Part shown: piece by piece, positions 28,159-37,290 of the stretch
Layout: each line of letters begins with the position of its first letter
How positions within the stretch are numbered: position 1 is the stretch's first letter
From: Achromobacter insolitus
GTDB taxonomy: Bacteria; Pseudomonadota; Gammaproteobacteria; Burkholderiales; Burkholderiaceae_B
Direction: 5' to 3'
Length of the DNA: 64,000 nucleotides
Assembly: GCF_002209555.1 (NCBI RefSeq)
Contig: NZ_NJIF01000003.1
Coordinates: 868,001 to 932,000, forward strand
Made by a program: the position numbers and the translations under genes
Notes under the pieces: generated by a model
The model's input: only the letters and a program-made list of their open reading frames with translations
Databases searched by the model: none
Told to the model about the DNA's origin: nothing

Positions 28159-28275
28159 TAAGTGCTTTCCCGGACGATGCGCCGGCCTGTCCGGGCGCGG
28201 AATGGGCGCGATCGGGTGCGCTGCGTCATTGCGACGCATTGGGCCGTCCCGCCCGCCTTGGCATAATACGCAGCC

Positions 28276-28896
28276 ATGATCAAACCCGCAGCACATCATC
28301 CCCCTCTCGCCGCAGGCTGGCTGGCCAGCGCGCCGCCCATCCTGCCCCCTGCCCCGCGCCACTGGCTGTTCCGCCCCGGCGCGCTGACCGCCGGATTGCG
28401 CCAGGTTGGCCAGGTGCGCCTGCGCGTGCTGGCCGAGTATGCCGATGGGGCGCCGCTGGACGAAGCCCGGGCGATGGGCATCCCGCCCGGCACGCCGGTG
28501 TGGATACGCGAGGTGCTGATGTCGGTGAACGGCGTGGACAGCGTGCCGGCACGCAGCCTGACGCCGCTGGGCGCATCCCACGGCGCCTGGCAAGGCATGC
28601 GCCGGCTCTTGACCCGCCCGTTGGCCGACATGCTTTACCACGACAGCACGGTCGTGCGTTCGCCGTTTGCCTGCCGCCGGCTGGCCTCGCCGGTACCGTT
28701 CCATGGCACCGCACTGGGCGTGTTGCCCGCCGCCCGGCGCGACTGCGACGGCGGCCGCATCTGGGCACGCCGCTCGGTGTTCTGGCGCCAGGGCCAGCCG
28801 CTGCTTGTGGCCGAGTGCTTCCTGCCGGCGTTCTGGGATCTGGTTGCCGAGCAGCCGGTGCCGCCGCTGGTGCCGCACCAGCGCACGCCGCGCTGA
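28276..28896 (+). CDS. ubiC: Chorismate lyase
   Basis: This enzyme removes pyruvate from chorismate to give 4-hydroxybenzoate, the first committed step of ubiquinone synthesis. The protein has 206 residues, longer than the 165 of E. coli UbiC because of an extended N-terminus and an insertion. Family landmarks are VWIREVLMSVNG, ARSLTPL, RPLADMLYHDSTVVRSPF, the WARRSVF strand and the C-terminal LLVAECFLPAFW with the conserved glutamate. A -10-like CATAAT (28262-28267) lies only 8 bp before the ATG, so the transcript may be nearly leaderless. Confidence 0.9.
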   Translation: MIKPAAHHPPLAAGWLASAPPILPPAPRHWLFRPGALTAGLRQVGQVRLRVLAEYADGAPLDEARAMGIPPGTPVWIREVLMSVNGVDSVPARSLTPLGASHGAWQGMRRLLTRPLADMLYHDSTVVRSPFACRRLASPVPFHGTALGVLPAARRDCDGGRIWARRSVFWRQGQPLLVAECFLPAFWDLVAEQPVPPLVPHQRTPR

Positions 28897-28906
28897 AGCG
28901 GCGACC

Positions 28907-29770
28907 TCAGCCCTCGTAGCGGCGGCCGAGTTCCAGCAGCTCGGGCGTGCCGATCACGGCGTTCAAGCCGTCGAAATCCAGCATGCCCGCACGCCATGGC
29001 GCGGTGGTGCCGTGGGTATGCAGACTGGCGTAATAGCCTTGCAGGGTATGCGCCACGGCCCGCGCCGTGCCACCGGGGAAAATGACGATGCGGAACCCTA
29101 GCGCGGTCAAGGCATCGGCGCTTTGCACCGGGGTTTTCCCCCCTTCGACCATATTGGCAAGCAGAGGCACGCGATGGGCGAAGCGGCTGCAGGCCGCCTG
29201 CATCTGTTCGGGCGTGCGCAGCGCCTCGATGAAAAGCGCGTCGGCGCCCGCCTCCAGGTAGGATTCGGCCCGGTCCAGCGCGGCATCCAGTCCTTCCACG
29301 GCCAGCGCGTCGGTGCGCGCCAGGATCAGCGTCGAAGTCCGCGCCCGAGCGTCGACCGCAGCCTGCAGCTTGCCACGCATTTCCGCGGCGGGAACCACGG
29401 TCTTGCCGTCCAGATGGCCGCAGCGCTTGGGAAAGGTCTGGTCCTCCAGCTGGATCATGGCCGCACCCGCTCGCTCCAGGCCGCGCACGGTGCGCTGCGT
29501 GTTCAGCGCGTTGCCAAAACCCGTATCGGCATCCACGATGACCGGCGTGGCTACCCGCTCGGTGATGCGGGCCAGCGTGTCCTCGACTTCGCTGTACGTG
29601 GTGAGCCCGATATCCGAACGACCCAGCCGCGTATAGGCGATAGACGCGCCAGACAGGTACAGCGCGCCGAAACCCGCCTGTTCGGCGATCAGGGCGGACA
29701 AGGCGTCGTAGACGCCGGGAGCCAGCACGGCGCCCGTAGCCAACTGTGCTTGCAGATTCAGGTTTTGCAT
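28907..29770 (-). CDS. Isocitrate lyase / PEP mutase family lyase
   Basis: This 287-residue TIM-barrel lyase belongs to the family of methylisocitrate lyase, 2,3-dimethylmalate lyase, oxaloacetate decarboxylase and PEP mutase. Metal and catalytic residues are seen: D80 and D82 in DADTGFG, E109 in QLEDQ, and the catalytic loop KRCGH (K115-H119) with its cysteine. That cysteine favours C-C lyase rather than phosphonomutase chemistry. The true start is the ATG at 29770. It is the last gene of the large operon and probably splits a 2-hydroxy diacid into pyruvate or glyoxylate plus another acid. Confidence 0.88.
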   Translation of the reverse strand: MQNLNLQAQLATGAVLAPGVYDALSALIAEQAGFGALYLSGASIAYTRLGRSDIGLTTYSEVEDTLARITERVATPVIVDADTGFGNALNTQRTVRGLERAGAAMIQLEDQTFPKRCGHLDGKTVVPAAEMRGKLQAAVDARARTSTLILARTDALAVEGLDAALDRAESYLEAGADALFIEALRTPEQMQAACSRFAHRVPLLANMVEGGKTPVQSADALTALGFRIVIFPGGTARAVAHTLQGYYASLHTHGTTAPWRAGMLDFDGLNAVIGTPELLELGRRYEG

Positions 29771-29783
29771 GGTCTGAAAGATC

Positions 29784-31181
29784 CTAGGAAAGCTGGCGGC
29801 CCAGTAGCGATGCAGCGGTTGCCGCAGCGATATGGCCGCCCGCCACGGCACTGAGCAAGCCATTGCCGGACAGATAGCCGGACACATCGTTGCCCGACAC
29901 GCCGCGGGCCGCGCCGCCCGCCGCCAGCAGATTGGGCAAGGCGTTGCCCGACTGGTCCAGGACGCGGCAATGCGCGTCGATGTCCAGGCCGCCTTGCGTA
30001 TGAAACAGCGCGCCGGTGACCTTGATGGCGTGGTAAGGCGCTTGCAGCACGCGTTCGAAGCGGCGTCCATGCGCATCCGCCAGGCCCGGCGCCACTCCCG
30101 CGAGCGTCGCGCGCAGCGTGTCCGCGTCGCAGCCGATCATTGCCGCCAGCGCCGTAGCGTCCGCGCAGGTCCTGAGCGCGTGACCCGCCTCGGCCTCGAC
30201 GAAGTCCGGAAAGCCTCGTGCCAGCGCCAGCGTGCGGTCGTCGAATACATTCCAGGCCACTCCGCCTGGCTGCGCCAGCACATGCACGGCGGCCTCGGAA
30301 TAGCCGTGGGTTTCGTCGTGGAAACGGCGTCCGGCGCCGTTGATCTGGACGCCGCCGTCCATCATCACGGCCCAGGAAATCAGCGCGCCCTGCGGCGTGG
30401 CCCAGGAACCGTGGCCCTGGTACCCGCCCAGATCGGCCAGCCGCGCCCCCAGTTGCGCGCCCCACTCGATGGCGCTGCCATCGTTGCCCACATGGCCGCC
30501 ATAGACGGCCCCGCGCATGGCCGGCAAATACTTGTCCACCATCTCCGAATTGCCGCCAAAACCATTGCACGCCAGGATAAGCACGTCGCACCCGATCACA
30601 TCCATGGACCCGTCCGGCCGCTCGCAGCCCACCGCCGTGATGCGACCGTCGTCATCCGTCCAGATCTGCCGCGCCAGCGCGCGGGTCAGCAGATAGGCGC
30701 CGGCGCCAGTCGCGGCGCGCTCCAGCGCGGCCACCAGGGCCGCGCCGGTGCGCTCCGGCAAAGTATGCATGCGACGGGCGGAATGGCCCGGGTACAGAAA
30801 GCCGTCCAGTACCTCGAAGACCAGCCCGTGGCTTGCCAGCCCATCCATCGCGGCCGCGGCCGCCTCTGTGTAGGCGGCAACAAGATGCGGGGCTGCCGCG
30901 CCGCCGGCCTTGGCCTGGATGTCGGCGGCAAAGCGCTGCGCGTCGTCCTCAATGCCGGCGGCTCGCTGCACCGCCGACCCCGCCGCAGGAATGAAGCCGG
31001 ACGACAGCGCGGTGGAGCCGCTGGGCGCGGCGTCGCGCTCGATCAGCACCGTCTCGATGCCGGCGTCGGCCAAACGCAGTGCGGCGGTCAAGCCGCAGGC
31101 GCCAGCGCCGATGATCGCCACCGGCACATGCATCGCATCCGCGCCGGGCGCCTTGCCCCGCAGGACCTGCGGCGCGCTCAC
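29784..31181 (-). CDS. FAD-dependent oxidoreductase, fumarate reductase/KSTD-like flavoprotein
   Basis: This 465-residue flavoprotein has a dinucleotide-binding motif IIGAGACGLTAALRLADAG (about 23-42) and the FAD_binding_2 pattern SGSTALSSGFIPAAGSA. The C-terminal ALPNLLAAGGAARG and YLSGNGLLSAVAGG are typical of fumarate-reductase and 3-ketosteroid-dehydrogenase relatives. No signal peptide or heme domain is present, so it is a soluble enzyme. It overlaps the isochorismatase-fold gene by 4 bp. It may introduce or reduce a C=C bond next to a carboxylate in the pathway. The substrate is unknown. Confidence 0.88.
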   Translation of the reverse strand: MSAPQVLRGKAPGADAMHVPVAIIGAGACGLTAALRLADAGIETVLIERDAAPSGSTALSSGFIPAAGSAVQRAAGIEDDAQRFAADIQAKAGGAAAPHLVAAYTEAAAAAMDGLASHGLVFEVLDGFLYPGHSARRMHTLPERTGAALVAALERAATGAGAYLLTRALARQIWTDDDGRITAVGCERPDGSMDVIGCDVLILACNGFGGNSEMVDKYLPAMRGAVYGGHVGNDGSAIEWGAQLGARLADLGGYQGHGSWATPQGALISWAVMMDGGVQINGAGRRFHDETHGYSEAAVHVLAQPGGVAWNVFDDRTLALARGFPDFVEAEAGHALRTCADATALAAMIGCDADTLRATLAGVAPGLADAHGRRFERVLQAPYHAIKVTGALFHTQGGLDIDAHCRVLDQSGNALPNLLAAGGAARGVSGNDVSGYLSGNGLLSAVAGGHIAAATAASLLGRQLS

Positions 31182-31786
31182 GAGGCCAGCCTGTCCAGGA
31201 AATCCTGGCAGGACAGCACGTCCGCTACGGTGCGCAGGTCAGCCAGGGAGGCGTCGTGCATTGCCGGCGTGGGCGCGGCGCAGCCATCGGCCAGCACCGC
31301 CACGTGATAGTCGCGCATATGGGCGTCGCGCGCCGTGCTCGCGACGCCGCCGTTGGTGACGATGCCGGCAAGCACCACGCTGGAAATGCCGGCCCGCCGC
31401 AGCACCCAGTCCAACTGGGTATTGAAGAAAGCGGAATACGCCACTTTCCAGACCGACACATCCACCAGCCCGTCCAGTTCGGCCACATTGGCCTGCCCTT
31501 TGGAGCCGGCGACGAAATCGCCCTTGCGCAGGAAGGGCCGCAACTGGCGCAAATGCGGCGAGATCATGGGTTCGCCATGTGCGTCCGGCCACAGCGTGAA
31601 TTGGCTGGCTGCCACGAAACCGCCCCGTGCCTTGAGCGCGCGGGCCACGGGTGCCACGCGCGCGGGCAAGGCGCGTGCCTGCGGGCTGACCGCGCCACCG
31701 CGGTCATAGGCGCCGCCGGGCGCCAGGAAGTCGTTCTGCAGGTCGATGATGACCAGCGCGGTGCTGCGGGGATCAAAGGCCGACAT
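31178..31786 (-). CDS. Isochorismatase-fold hydrolase lacking the catalytic cysteine
   Basis: This 202-residue protein has the isochorismatase-like fold. The conserved Asp (D15, VIIDLQNDF) and Lys (K114, VWKVAYSAF) are present. At the cysteine nucleophile position of the amidase members the sequence reads TNGGVASTARDA, so it holds Gly147. EntB-type isochorismatases, which cleave vinyl ethers, also lack this cysteine. The ATG at 31786 was chosen for its GGAG site; it overlaps the end of the HyuA gene by 14 bp. A nicotinamidase or maleamate-amidase role is therefore doubtful. Confidence 0.88.
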   Translation of the reverse strand: MSAFDPRSTALVIIDLQNDFLAPGGAYDRGGAVSPQARALPARVAPVARALKARGGFVAASQFTLWPDAHGEPMISPHLRQLRPFLRKGDFVAGSKGQANVAELDGLVDVSVWKVAYSAFFNTQLDWVLRRAGISSVVLAGIVTNGGVASTARDAHMRDYHVAVLADGCAAPTPAMHDASLADLRTVADVLSCQDFLDRLAS

Positions 31787-33845
31787 TGGTGCTCTCCGGG
31801 GAAGGCTGGCGGGCAATCAGCAGATTACCCAGCGAATCGACCTGGCCGGCAAAGCCCGGCTCGATCCATATCGTGGTGTCCGGCTGCTCAAGAATGGCGG
31901 GACCGGCCACTCCGGCGCCCACCGGCAGGTCCAGCCGCGCATAGCGCACGGCGTCGTGCCACTGGCCGCCATGAAAGACCCCCTGCGTTCCCAGCGCGGC
32001 CGGCATCTCGCTGCGGGTCGGCGCCAGCAGCGCCAGGTCGAACTTGGGTCGCTGGCCGATACGCGCATAGCGCAAGTTCAGGATACGCACCGCGATACCG
32101 TCCAGGCTGCGCCCGAAGGCGGCGCGGTAGGCCCGGTCGAAGGCGGTTTCGATCCCCGCGCGGTTCAGTTCGTCTCGGCCGATTTCGACCCGCACGGTAT
32201 GGCTTTGGCCCACGTACAACATGTCCAGCTCGATGCTTTCTCGTATGCCTTCGAAGCTCACGCCCGCGGAATCCAGCCGCTCCTGGCAAGCCTGGGCCAG
32301 GCCGTCGATGCGAGCCAGCAGGTCCTCGGCGTCCAGTGCGCTCAGCGCCACGTTCAACGTCTGCACGCCGTCGTGCCGCATGTCGGCCATGACGCAGCCC
32401 AGCGCCGAGGTCACGCCCGGGTAGCGTGGCACGATGCCGCGCACCGCATCCACTTCGTTCATCATGGCGCAGACGTGCAACGCGCCGCCGCCGCCAAAGG
32501 GCATGTAGGCGAACTTGCGCGGGTCATGGCCACGTTCGATGGACACGACGCGGATCGCGCCGGCCATCTTGGCATTGGCCACGGTAAGAATGGCTTCGGC
32601 CGCGGCATGCACCTCCAGGCCCAGCGGTTTGGCCACGTGCTCCTCGATGGCGGCTCGCGCCAGCGATACGTCCATGGTGGCCAGCAGACCGCCGCCCAGC
32701 GGACGCTCGGCCGCGATGCGGCCCAACAGCACGTTGGCGTCGGTGACGGTGGGCCGGGTATTGCCCCGGCCATAGCAGGCCGGCCCCGGCACGCTGCCGG
32801 CTGACTCCGGGCCCACCTGGAGCAGGCCGCCCGCATCCACGCTCGCGATCGAGCCGCCGCCCGCGCCTATGGTTTCGATCTGGATCATGGGCGCGCGCAC
32901 CACCATGCCGAAATCGATGGCGGTCTGGGCCGAGAGCGAAGCCTCCCCGTCCGCCACCAGCGACACGTCGAACGAGGTGCCCCCCATGTCGCCGCTGACC
33001 ACGTTGGGAAAGCCGGCGGCCCGCGCGATGGCGGCGCAGGCGATCACGCCCGCGGCCGGACCGGAAAGCGCCGTGCGCACCGGCACGTCGCAGGCCGTCT
33101 GGCGCGACATCACGCCGCCATTGCTCTGCACCACCAGCAACTCTCCGCCGAAGCCGTTTTCCTTCAGGTCCGACTCCAGCCGGGTCAGGTAACCGCCCAC
33201 CACCGGCTGCAACGAGGCATTGAGCACCGCCGTGGAGCAGCGTTCGAATTCACGGATTTCCGGCAGCACCTCGGTGGCTGCCGTCACATTGCCGTTGGGC
33301 CAAAGCGCGCGCACGCAGGCCGCTGCCTGCGCCTCGTTGATCGGGTTGGCATACGCATTGACAAAAAACAGGCAGACCGCGTCGCACCCCTGCTCCAGCA
33401 ACTGGCGGGCCGCGGCCTCGACCTGGGCGAGGTTCACCGGCGTATGCACGGTGCCGTCCGCCAGCACCCGCTCTTCGACTTCCAGGCGCAGATCGCGGGG
33501 AACCACGGGCTCGTAGTTGCCGCGCAGGCCCCAGGTCTGGGGCCGGTCGCGCCGCCGCATTTCCAGCACGTCGCGAAAACCCGCGGTGGTGATGATGCCG
33601 GTGCGCGCCACCTTGCGCTCCAGCAATGCATTGGTGCCCACCGTGGTGCCGTGCACGATGGTGCCGATGGCGTCGGCCCCGTCGGCCACGCGGGCAATGC
33701 CGTTCATGAAGCCACGCGCTTCCTCGCCACGCGTGGAAGGCACCTTTACCACACGAGCGGTGCCACCCGCTTCGTCCAGCACGAATATGTCGGTGAACGT
33801 GCCGCCCACGTCCACGCCCACCACCAAGCCTTGTGCCGCGCTCAT
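31773..33845 (-). CDS. Hydantoinase/oxoprolinase subunit A (HyuA)
   Basis: This is the large nucleotide-binding subunit (690 residues) of an ATP-dependent hydrolase of the N-methylhydantoinase, 5-oxoprolinase and acetone carboxylase family. The ASKHA phosphate loops are seen at VVGVDVGGTFTDIFVLDE (N-terminus), TIVHGTTVGTNALLERK (about 62-78), SGDMGGTSFDVSLV (about 280-295) and AYMPFGGGGALHV (about 455-467). The start ATG (33845) overlaps the HyuB stop (ATGA). With HyuB it likely opens a cyclic amide or activates a carbonyl at the expense of ATP. Confidence 0.92.
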   Translation of the reverse strand: MSAAQGLVVGVDVGGTFTDIFVLDEAGGTARVVKVPSTRGEEARGFMNGIARVADGADAIGTIVHGTTVGTNALLERKVARTGIITTAGFRDVLEMRRRDRPQTWGLRGNYEPVVPRDLRLEVEERVLADGTVHTPVNLAQVEAAARQLLEQGCDAVCLFFVNAYANPINEAQAAACVRALWPNGNVTAATEVLPEIREFERCSTAVLNASLQPVVGGYLTRLESDLKENGFGGELLVVQSNGGVMSRQTACDVPVRTALSGPAAGVIACAAIARAAGFPNVVSGDMGGTSFDVSLVADGEASLSAQTAIDFGMVVRAPMIQIETIGAGGGSIASVDAGGLLQVGPESAGSVPGPACYGRGNTRPTVTDANVLLGRIAAERPLGGGLLATMDVSLARAAIEEHVAKPLGLEVHAAAEAILTVANAKMAGAIRVVSIERGHDPRKFAYMPFGGGGALHVCAMMNEVDAVRGIVPRYPGVTSALGCVMADMRHDGVQTLNVALSALDAEDLLARIDGLAQACQERLDSAGVSFEGIRESIELDMLYVGQSHTVRVEIGRDELNRAGIETAFDRAYRAAFGRSLDGIAVRILNLRYARIGQRPKFDLALLAPTRSEMPAALGTQGVFHGGQWHDAVRYARLDLPVGAGVAGPAILEQPDTTIWIEPGFAGQVDSLGNLLIARQPSPESTNVGL

Positions 33846-35512
33846 GCCGCCTGCTCCTTCAGATTGCCACTTACGTAACCCATTTTGCGGTCGTGCTCGC
33901 GCGCTTGCTGCGCGCGCGCGGCGGGCTCGCCATAGCCGCCCCCGCCGGGCGTTTCCAGGCGCACCCGATCGCCGCGCTTGAGCTGGATGCCCAGCATCTT
34001 TGAACTCATGGGCGGAGAATGCCAACCGCCGTCCTGCTGATAGCGGAAGACGTTCAGCGCCGCCTCCTTGCCGCCGGCAATGCCCTTGGGCGCGCTCTTG
34101 CCGCGTTCACCGAAGATGAATGCCTCGGCGCTGTCTTCCAGCAGTTCGATTTCATAGATTGCGCCCAATCCGCCCCGGTGCGCGCCGTCGCCCGCCGAAT
34201 CCGGACGCAGCGCCCATTGCGTGAAACGCACCGGGTAGGCCGCTTCCAGGATTTCCAGCGGCGGGATGGTGGCCGTGGAAATCGGCGCGTTGCCGTGGCT
34301 GAGGCCGTCGCCATCGGAATGGCCGCCGTGGCCGCCGCCAAAGAAGCTGAACATCACCCAGCGCTGGCCGCGCCGCGCGGGATCGCTGCGGTAGCCGGCG
34401 ATCGACAAGGCATTGATGGTGCCGTAGGCCTGGGCCAGCGCGCGCGCCGGCTCTGCCTGGGCCATGGCGCAGAAGATGACGTCGATCATGCGCAGGATGG
34501 TCTCCGTATAGCCGCCGACCGGGCGCGGACGGTCCGCCGAAATCACCAGGCCTTCCGGCAGCACCACTTCCACCGCATCCAGCACGCCGGCATTGGCCGG
34601 CACATCCGGGAACAAGTGCTTCAACGCGACGTAGCACGCCGCGATGGCCGTGGCGCGCGAAATATTCACCGGGCCGGCGCAGGCCGGCGAAGTGCCGGTG
34701 AAGTCCAGCATCAGGCGGTCGCCCTGGACCTTGAGCTTGAGCGCGATGCGCAGCGGCTCATCGCGCACGCCATCGTTGTCCAGCATGTCGTCGAAGGCGT
34801 ACTCACCGTCAGGCAGGCGCGAGATGTGATCGCGCATCAGGCGGCGGGCTCGTTCCCGCAGCGTGTCCAGGGACTCCAGCACAGTGGCGTCGCCGTACTC
34901 GTCGAGCAGCCCGTCCAGCCGGCCCGCGCCCAGTTCCAGCGCCGCGAGTTGCCCGTTCAGGTCGCCCCACAGGCTGTCGGGCAATCGAGTGTTGGCTTTC
35001 AGGATAGCCAACACGTCCTGGTCCAGCACACCCGCGCGCACGATGCGCACCGGCGGTATCTGCACCGCCTCCTGCCAGCATTCCGTGGCGGCGGGGTTGT
35101 AATTGCCGGGCACCGCGCCGCCCACGTCGTGCCAATGGGCCGCCGACGCCAGGAAGCAGAACAGCCTGCCGCCGCGGAACACCGGACGCACCAGCTTGAA
35201 ATCGTTGGCGTGGGTGCCGCCTTCATAGGGGTCGTTGAACAGCCAGACATCGCCGTCGACCATGCCGCGCCGCTCGGCGGCCGCCTTGGCCGCGGCCTTG
35301 ACGGCAAAGGCCATCGCGCCCACGAACACCGGCAGCCCGGACTTGCCCTGTATCAGCGTGGCGCCGGTGGCCGCGTCGTACATGCCATGGCACGCGTCGT
35401 GGGCTTCGGCAATGATGGGGTTGAACGCGCTGCGATACAGCGTGGCGTCCATTTCGTCGGCGATCTGTTCCAGGCGGCCCTTCAGGACCGCAAGTGTGAC
35501 GGGATCAAGCAT
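33842..35512 (-). CDS. Hydantoinase/oxoprolinase subunit B (HyuB)
   Basis: This is the partner subunit of HyuA, 556 residues. The family N-terminus DPVTLAVLKGRLEQIADEMDATLYRSAFNP is recognisable (first 35 residues). Further signs are GDVWLFNDPYEGGTHANDFK (about 98-117), LMLDFTGTSPACAGPVNIS, and the C-terminal KRGDRVRLETPGGGGYGEPA. It lies 10 bp after the LeuD-like gene. Substrates of HyuAB relatives include hydantoins, 5-oxoproline, N-methylhydantoin and acetone; which of these classes applies is open. Confidence 0.92.
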   Translation of the reverse strand: MLDPVTLAVLKGRLEQIADEMDATLYRSAFNPIIAEAHDACHGMYDAATGATLIQGKSGLPVFVGAMAFAVKAAAKAAAERRGMVDGDVWLFNDPYEGGTHANDFKLVRPVFRGGRLFCFLASAAHWHDVGGAVPGNYNPAATECWQEAVQIPPVRIVRAGVLDQDVLAILKANTRLPDSLWGDLNGQLAALELGAGRLDGLLDEYGDATVLESLDTLRERARRLMRDHISRLPDGEYAFDDMLDNDGVRDEPLRIALKLKVQGDRLMLDFTGTSPACAGPVNISRATAIAACYVALKHLFPDVPANAGVLDAVEVVLPEGLVISADRPRPVGGYTETILRMIDVIFCAMAQAEPARALAQAYGTINALSIAGYRSDPARRGQRWVMFSFFGGGHGGHSDGDGLSHGNAPISTATIPPLEILEAAYPVRFTQWALRPDSAGDGAHRGGLGAIYEIELLEDSAEAFIFGERGKSAPKGIAGGKEAALNVFRYQQDGGWHSPPMSSKMLGIQLKRGDRVRLETPGGGGYGEPAARAQQAREHDRKMGYVSGNLKEQAA

Positions 35513-35522
35513 GATGTGATTC

Positions 35523-36023
35523 CTAATGAGTCTTGCGCTGTTTCAGCAGATTCAGCAGTCCGCCGGCCTGCACCATTTCCAACAGGAAGCCGGGCACGGT
35601 GTCGCACCGCAACGCCGCGGATCCGCCCGTGGCTCGGCGGATCCGGCCGGCGGCGGGGTCCAGGACGATGCGTTCGCCCTCTTGCAGGGTTTCGGCCTGC
35701 TCGCAGGTCAGCAGCAGCAGGCCTACGTTGAAGGCATTGCGGAAATACAGGCCGTTGAAGGACGGCGCCACCACCGCGGCAATGCCCAGGCGCACGAGCG
35801 CCGCGGCAGCCTGCTCGCGCGAGGAACCGATGCCGAAGTTGGGACCGGCCACCAGCACGTCGCCCGGCCGCGCGTTGGCGGCGAATTCGGGCCGCACCCG
35901 TTGCAGGCAATGGCGGGCAATCTCGTCGATGCCGAATTTCATGTAGGCGCCCGGCGCCAGCGCATCGGTGTCGATATCCGCGCCCACCCGCCAGACGCGG
36001 TGCGTCGTAGACTGCTCGGTCAT
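35523..36023 (-). CDS. Aconitase-superfamily small subunit (LeuD-like hydratase swivel domain)
   Basis: This 166-residue subunit has the swivel domain of isopropylmalate-isomerase-type hydro-lyases. The signature GPNFGIGSSREQAAAALVRLGIAAVVAPSFNGLYFRNAFN (about 66-105) contains the conserved GSSRE active-site loop. The N-terminal VGADIDTDALAPGAYM matches LeuD. ATG (36023) overlaps the LeuC-like stop by 4 bp. Related two-subunit enzymes include isopropylmalate isomerase, dimethylmaleate hydratase and maleate hydratase. The setting next to catabolic genes and a dedicated importer argues against leucine biosynthesis. Confidence 0.92.
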   Translation of the reverse strand: MTEQSTTHRVWRVGADIDTDALAPGAYMKFGIDEIARHCLQRVRPEFAANARPGDVLVAGPNFGIGSSREQAAAALVRLGIAAVVAPSFNGLYFRNAFNVGLLLLTCEQAETLQEGERIVLDPAAGRIRRATGGSAALRCDTVPGFLLEMVQAGGLLNLLKQRKTH

Positions 36024-37288
36024 GCCATGAACTCCCGGGGATCGGCGATGCGGCCGGCGACGGCCGAGGCTGCCACCGTATAGGGCGAGGCCAGGTAGAC
36101 CTGCGCCGTCTCGGAGCCCATGCGTCCTTTGAAATTGCGCGCCGTGGTGGAAATGACGTTGGCACCATCGGGAATCGATCCGCCGTAGCCCGCGCAGGCG
36201 CCACAGGACGTGGCGAACACGTCCGCGCCAGCGTCGCGCAGCACCTGCATCACCCCTTCCTGTTCGGCCAGGGCCTGATCCTTCTGGCTGGCCGGCGCCA
36301 CCATCAGGCGCATGCCGGCAGCAAGCCTGCGGCCGCGCAGCACGCTGGCCGCGGCGCGCAAGTCCTCCAGCTTGGCCCCGGTGCAGGCGCCGATGTAGGC
36401 CACCTCCACCGGCACATTGCCGTACTGGTCCACGTCGCGCGCATTGGCCGGACTGTGGGGCGCAGCAACCTGCGGCGCCAGCGCCGCGGCATCGAAATCG
36501 TGCCATTCCGCCTGCGCGCCTTCGTCGCTGCGCCAACGCGCCAGGTCCAGCTCGCCGGTAACACCGGCTTCCCGCAGATACGCGGCGGTGGTTTCATCCG
36601 GCGCGATCAGGCCGACCTGCGACCCGAGTTCCGCGCTCATGTTGGACAGCGTCATGCGCTCCTGCATGGACAGCGCGCGCACTGCCTCGCCGCAGAACTC
36701 CACCGCCTGGTAACGGCCGCCGTTCATGCCATAGCGGCCGATCATTCGCAACATCATGTCCTTGGCCGTTACGCCCGCGGGCAGCCGGCCGTTCCAGCGC
36801 ATCATCAGGGTCTGGGGCACCTTCACCCAGATCTGCCCGGTGACGGCCACGCCCAGCATTTCAGTGCTGCCGATGCCGAACATATAGGCACCGAAGGCGC
36901 CGCCCGTGGGCGAATGCGAATCCCCGCCGACGCAGAACATGCCAGGACGGATATGCCCATGCTGCGGCACCACCACGTGGCAGATGCCGACCGAGTCATA
37001 CACATTGGGCAGTTGCTGCCCCGCCGCCCAGTCGCGGGCAATGCGCACGATGCGGCGCGACTCGTCGTCGGATTCGGGCACATAGTGGTCAATGACCAGC
37101 ACCACTTTCGCGGGGTCCCACAACGTCGCGCCCAGCTCCTGCAGCATGGGCTGCAGGCGGCGCGGACCGCTGGAATCATGGAACATGGCCAGATCTACCG
37201 CACAGGTGACGATTTCACCCTCGGCGACGGAAGAACGGCCGCAAGCCGCCGCAATCAGCTTCTGGGCCAGCGTTTGAGGCTCAGCCAT
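36020..37288 (-). CDS. Aconitase-superfamily large subunit (LeuC-like [4Fe-4S] hydro-lyase)
   Basis: This 422-residue large subunit carries the [4Fe-4S] cluster ligands C302 (YIGACTGAK), C362 and C365 (SCGACAGYGG). The substrate-loop motif VGGDSHSPTGGAFGAYMFGIGSTEM (about 120-145) is intact. It is closer in length (about 420) to catabolic and archaeal LeuC homologs than to the 466-residue bacterial LeuC. With the LeuD-like subunit it should hydrate or dehydrate a branched dicarboxylate such as a maleate or malate derivative. It starts 2 bp after the LivF-like gene ends. Confidence 0.92.
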   Translation of the reverse strand: MAEPQTLAQKLIAAACGRSSVAEGEIVTCAVDLAMFHDSSGPRRLQPMLQELGATLWDPAKVVLVIDHYVPESDDESRRIVRIARDWAAGQQLPNVYDSVGICHVVVPQHGHIRPGMFCVGGDSHSPTGGAFGAYMFGIGSTEMLGVAVTGQIWVKVPQTLMMRWNGRLPAGVTAKDMMLRMIGRYGMNGGRYQAVEFCGEAVRALSMQERMTLSNMSAELGSQVGLIAPDETTAAYLREAGVTGELDLARWRSDEGAQAEWHDFDAAALAPQVAAPHSPANARDVDQYGNVPVEVAYIGACTGAKLEDLRAAASVLRGRRLAAGMRLMVAPASQKDQALAEQEGVMQVLRDAGADVFATSCGACAGYGGSIPDGANVISTTARNFKGRMGSETAQVYLASPYTVAASAVAGRIADPREFMA

Positions 37289-37290
37289 GG

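Noticed and set aside
28222..28238. TGCGTC-N5-GACGCA as an operator for ubiC
   Set aside because: Arms are only 6 bp in a GC-rich region, where such repeats are frequent by chance.
31178..31786. Calling this gene a nicotinamidase, maleamate amidase or N-carbamoylsarcosine amidase
   Set aside because: These enzymes use a catalytic cysteine, and the aligned position is Gly147.
35523..37288. Assigning the LeuC/LeuD-like pair to leucine biosynthesis
   Set aside because: No leuB or leuA lies nearby, the pair sits inside a catabolic importer operon, and the large subunit is shorter than bacterial LeuC.
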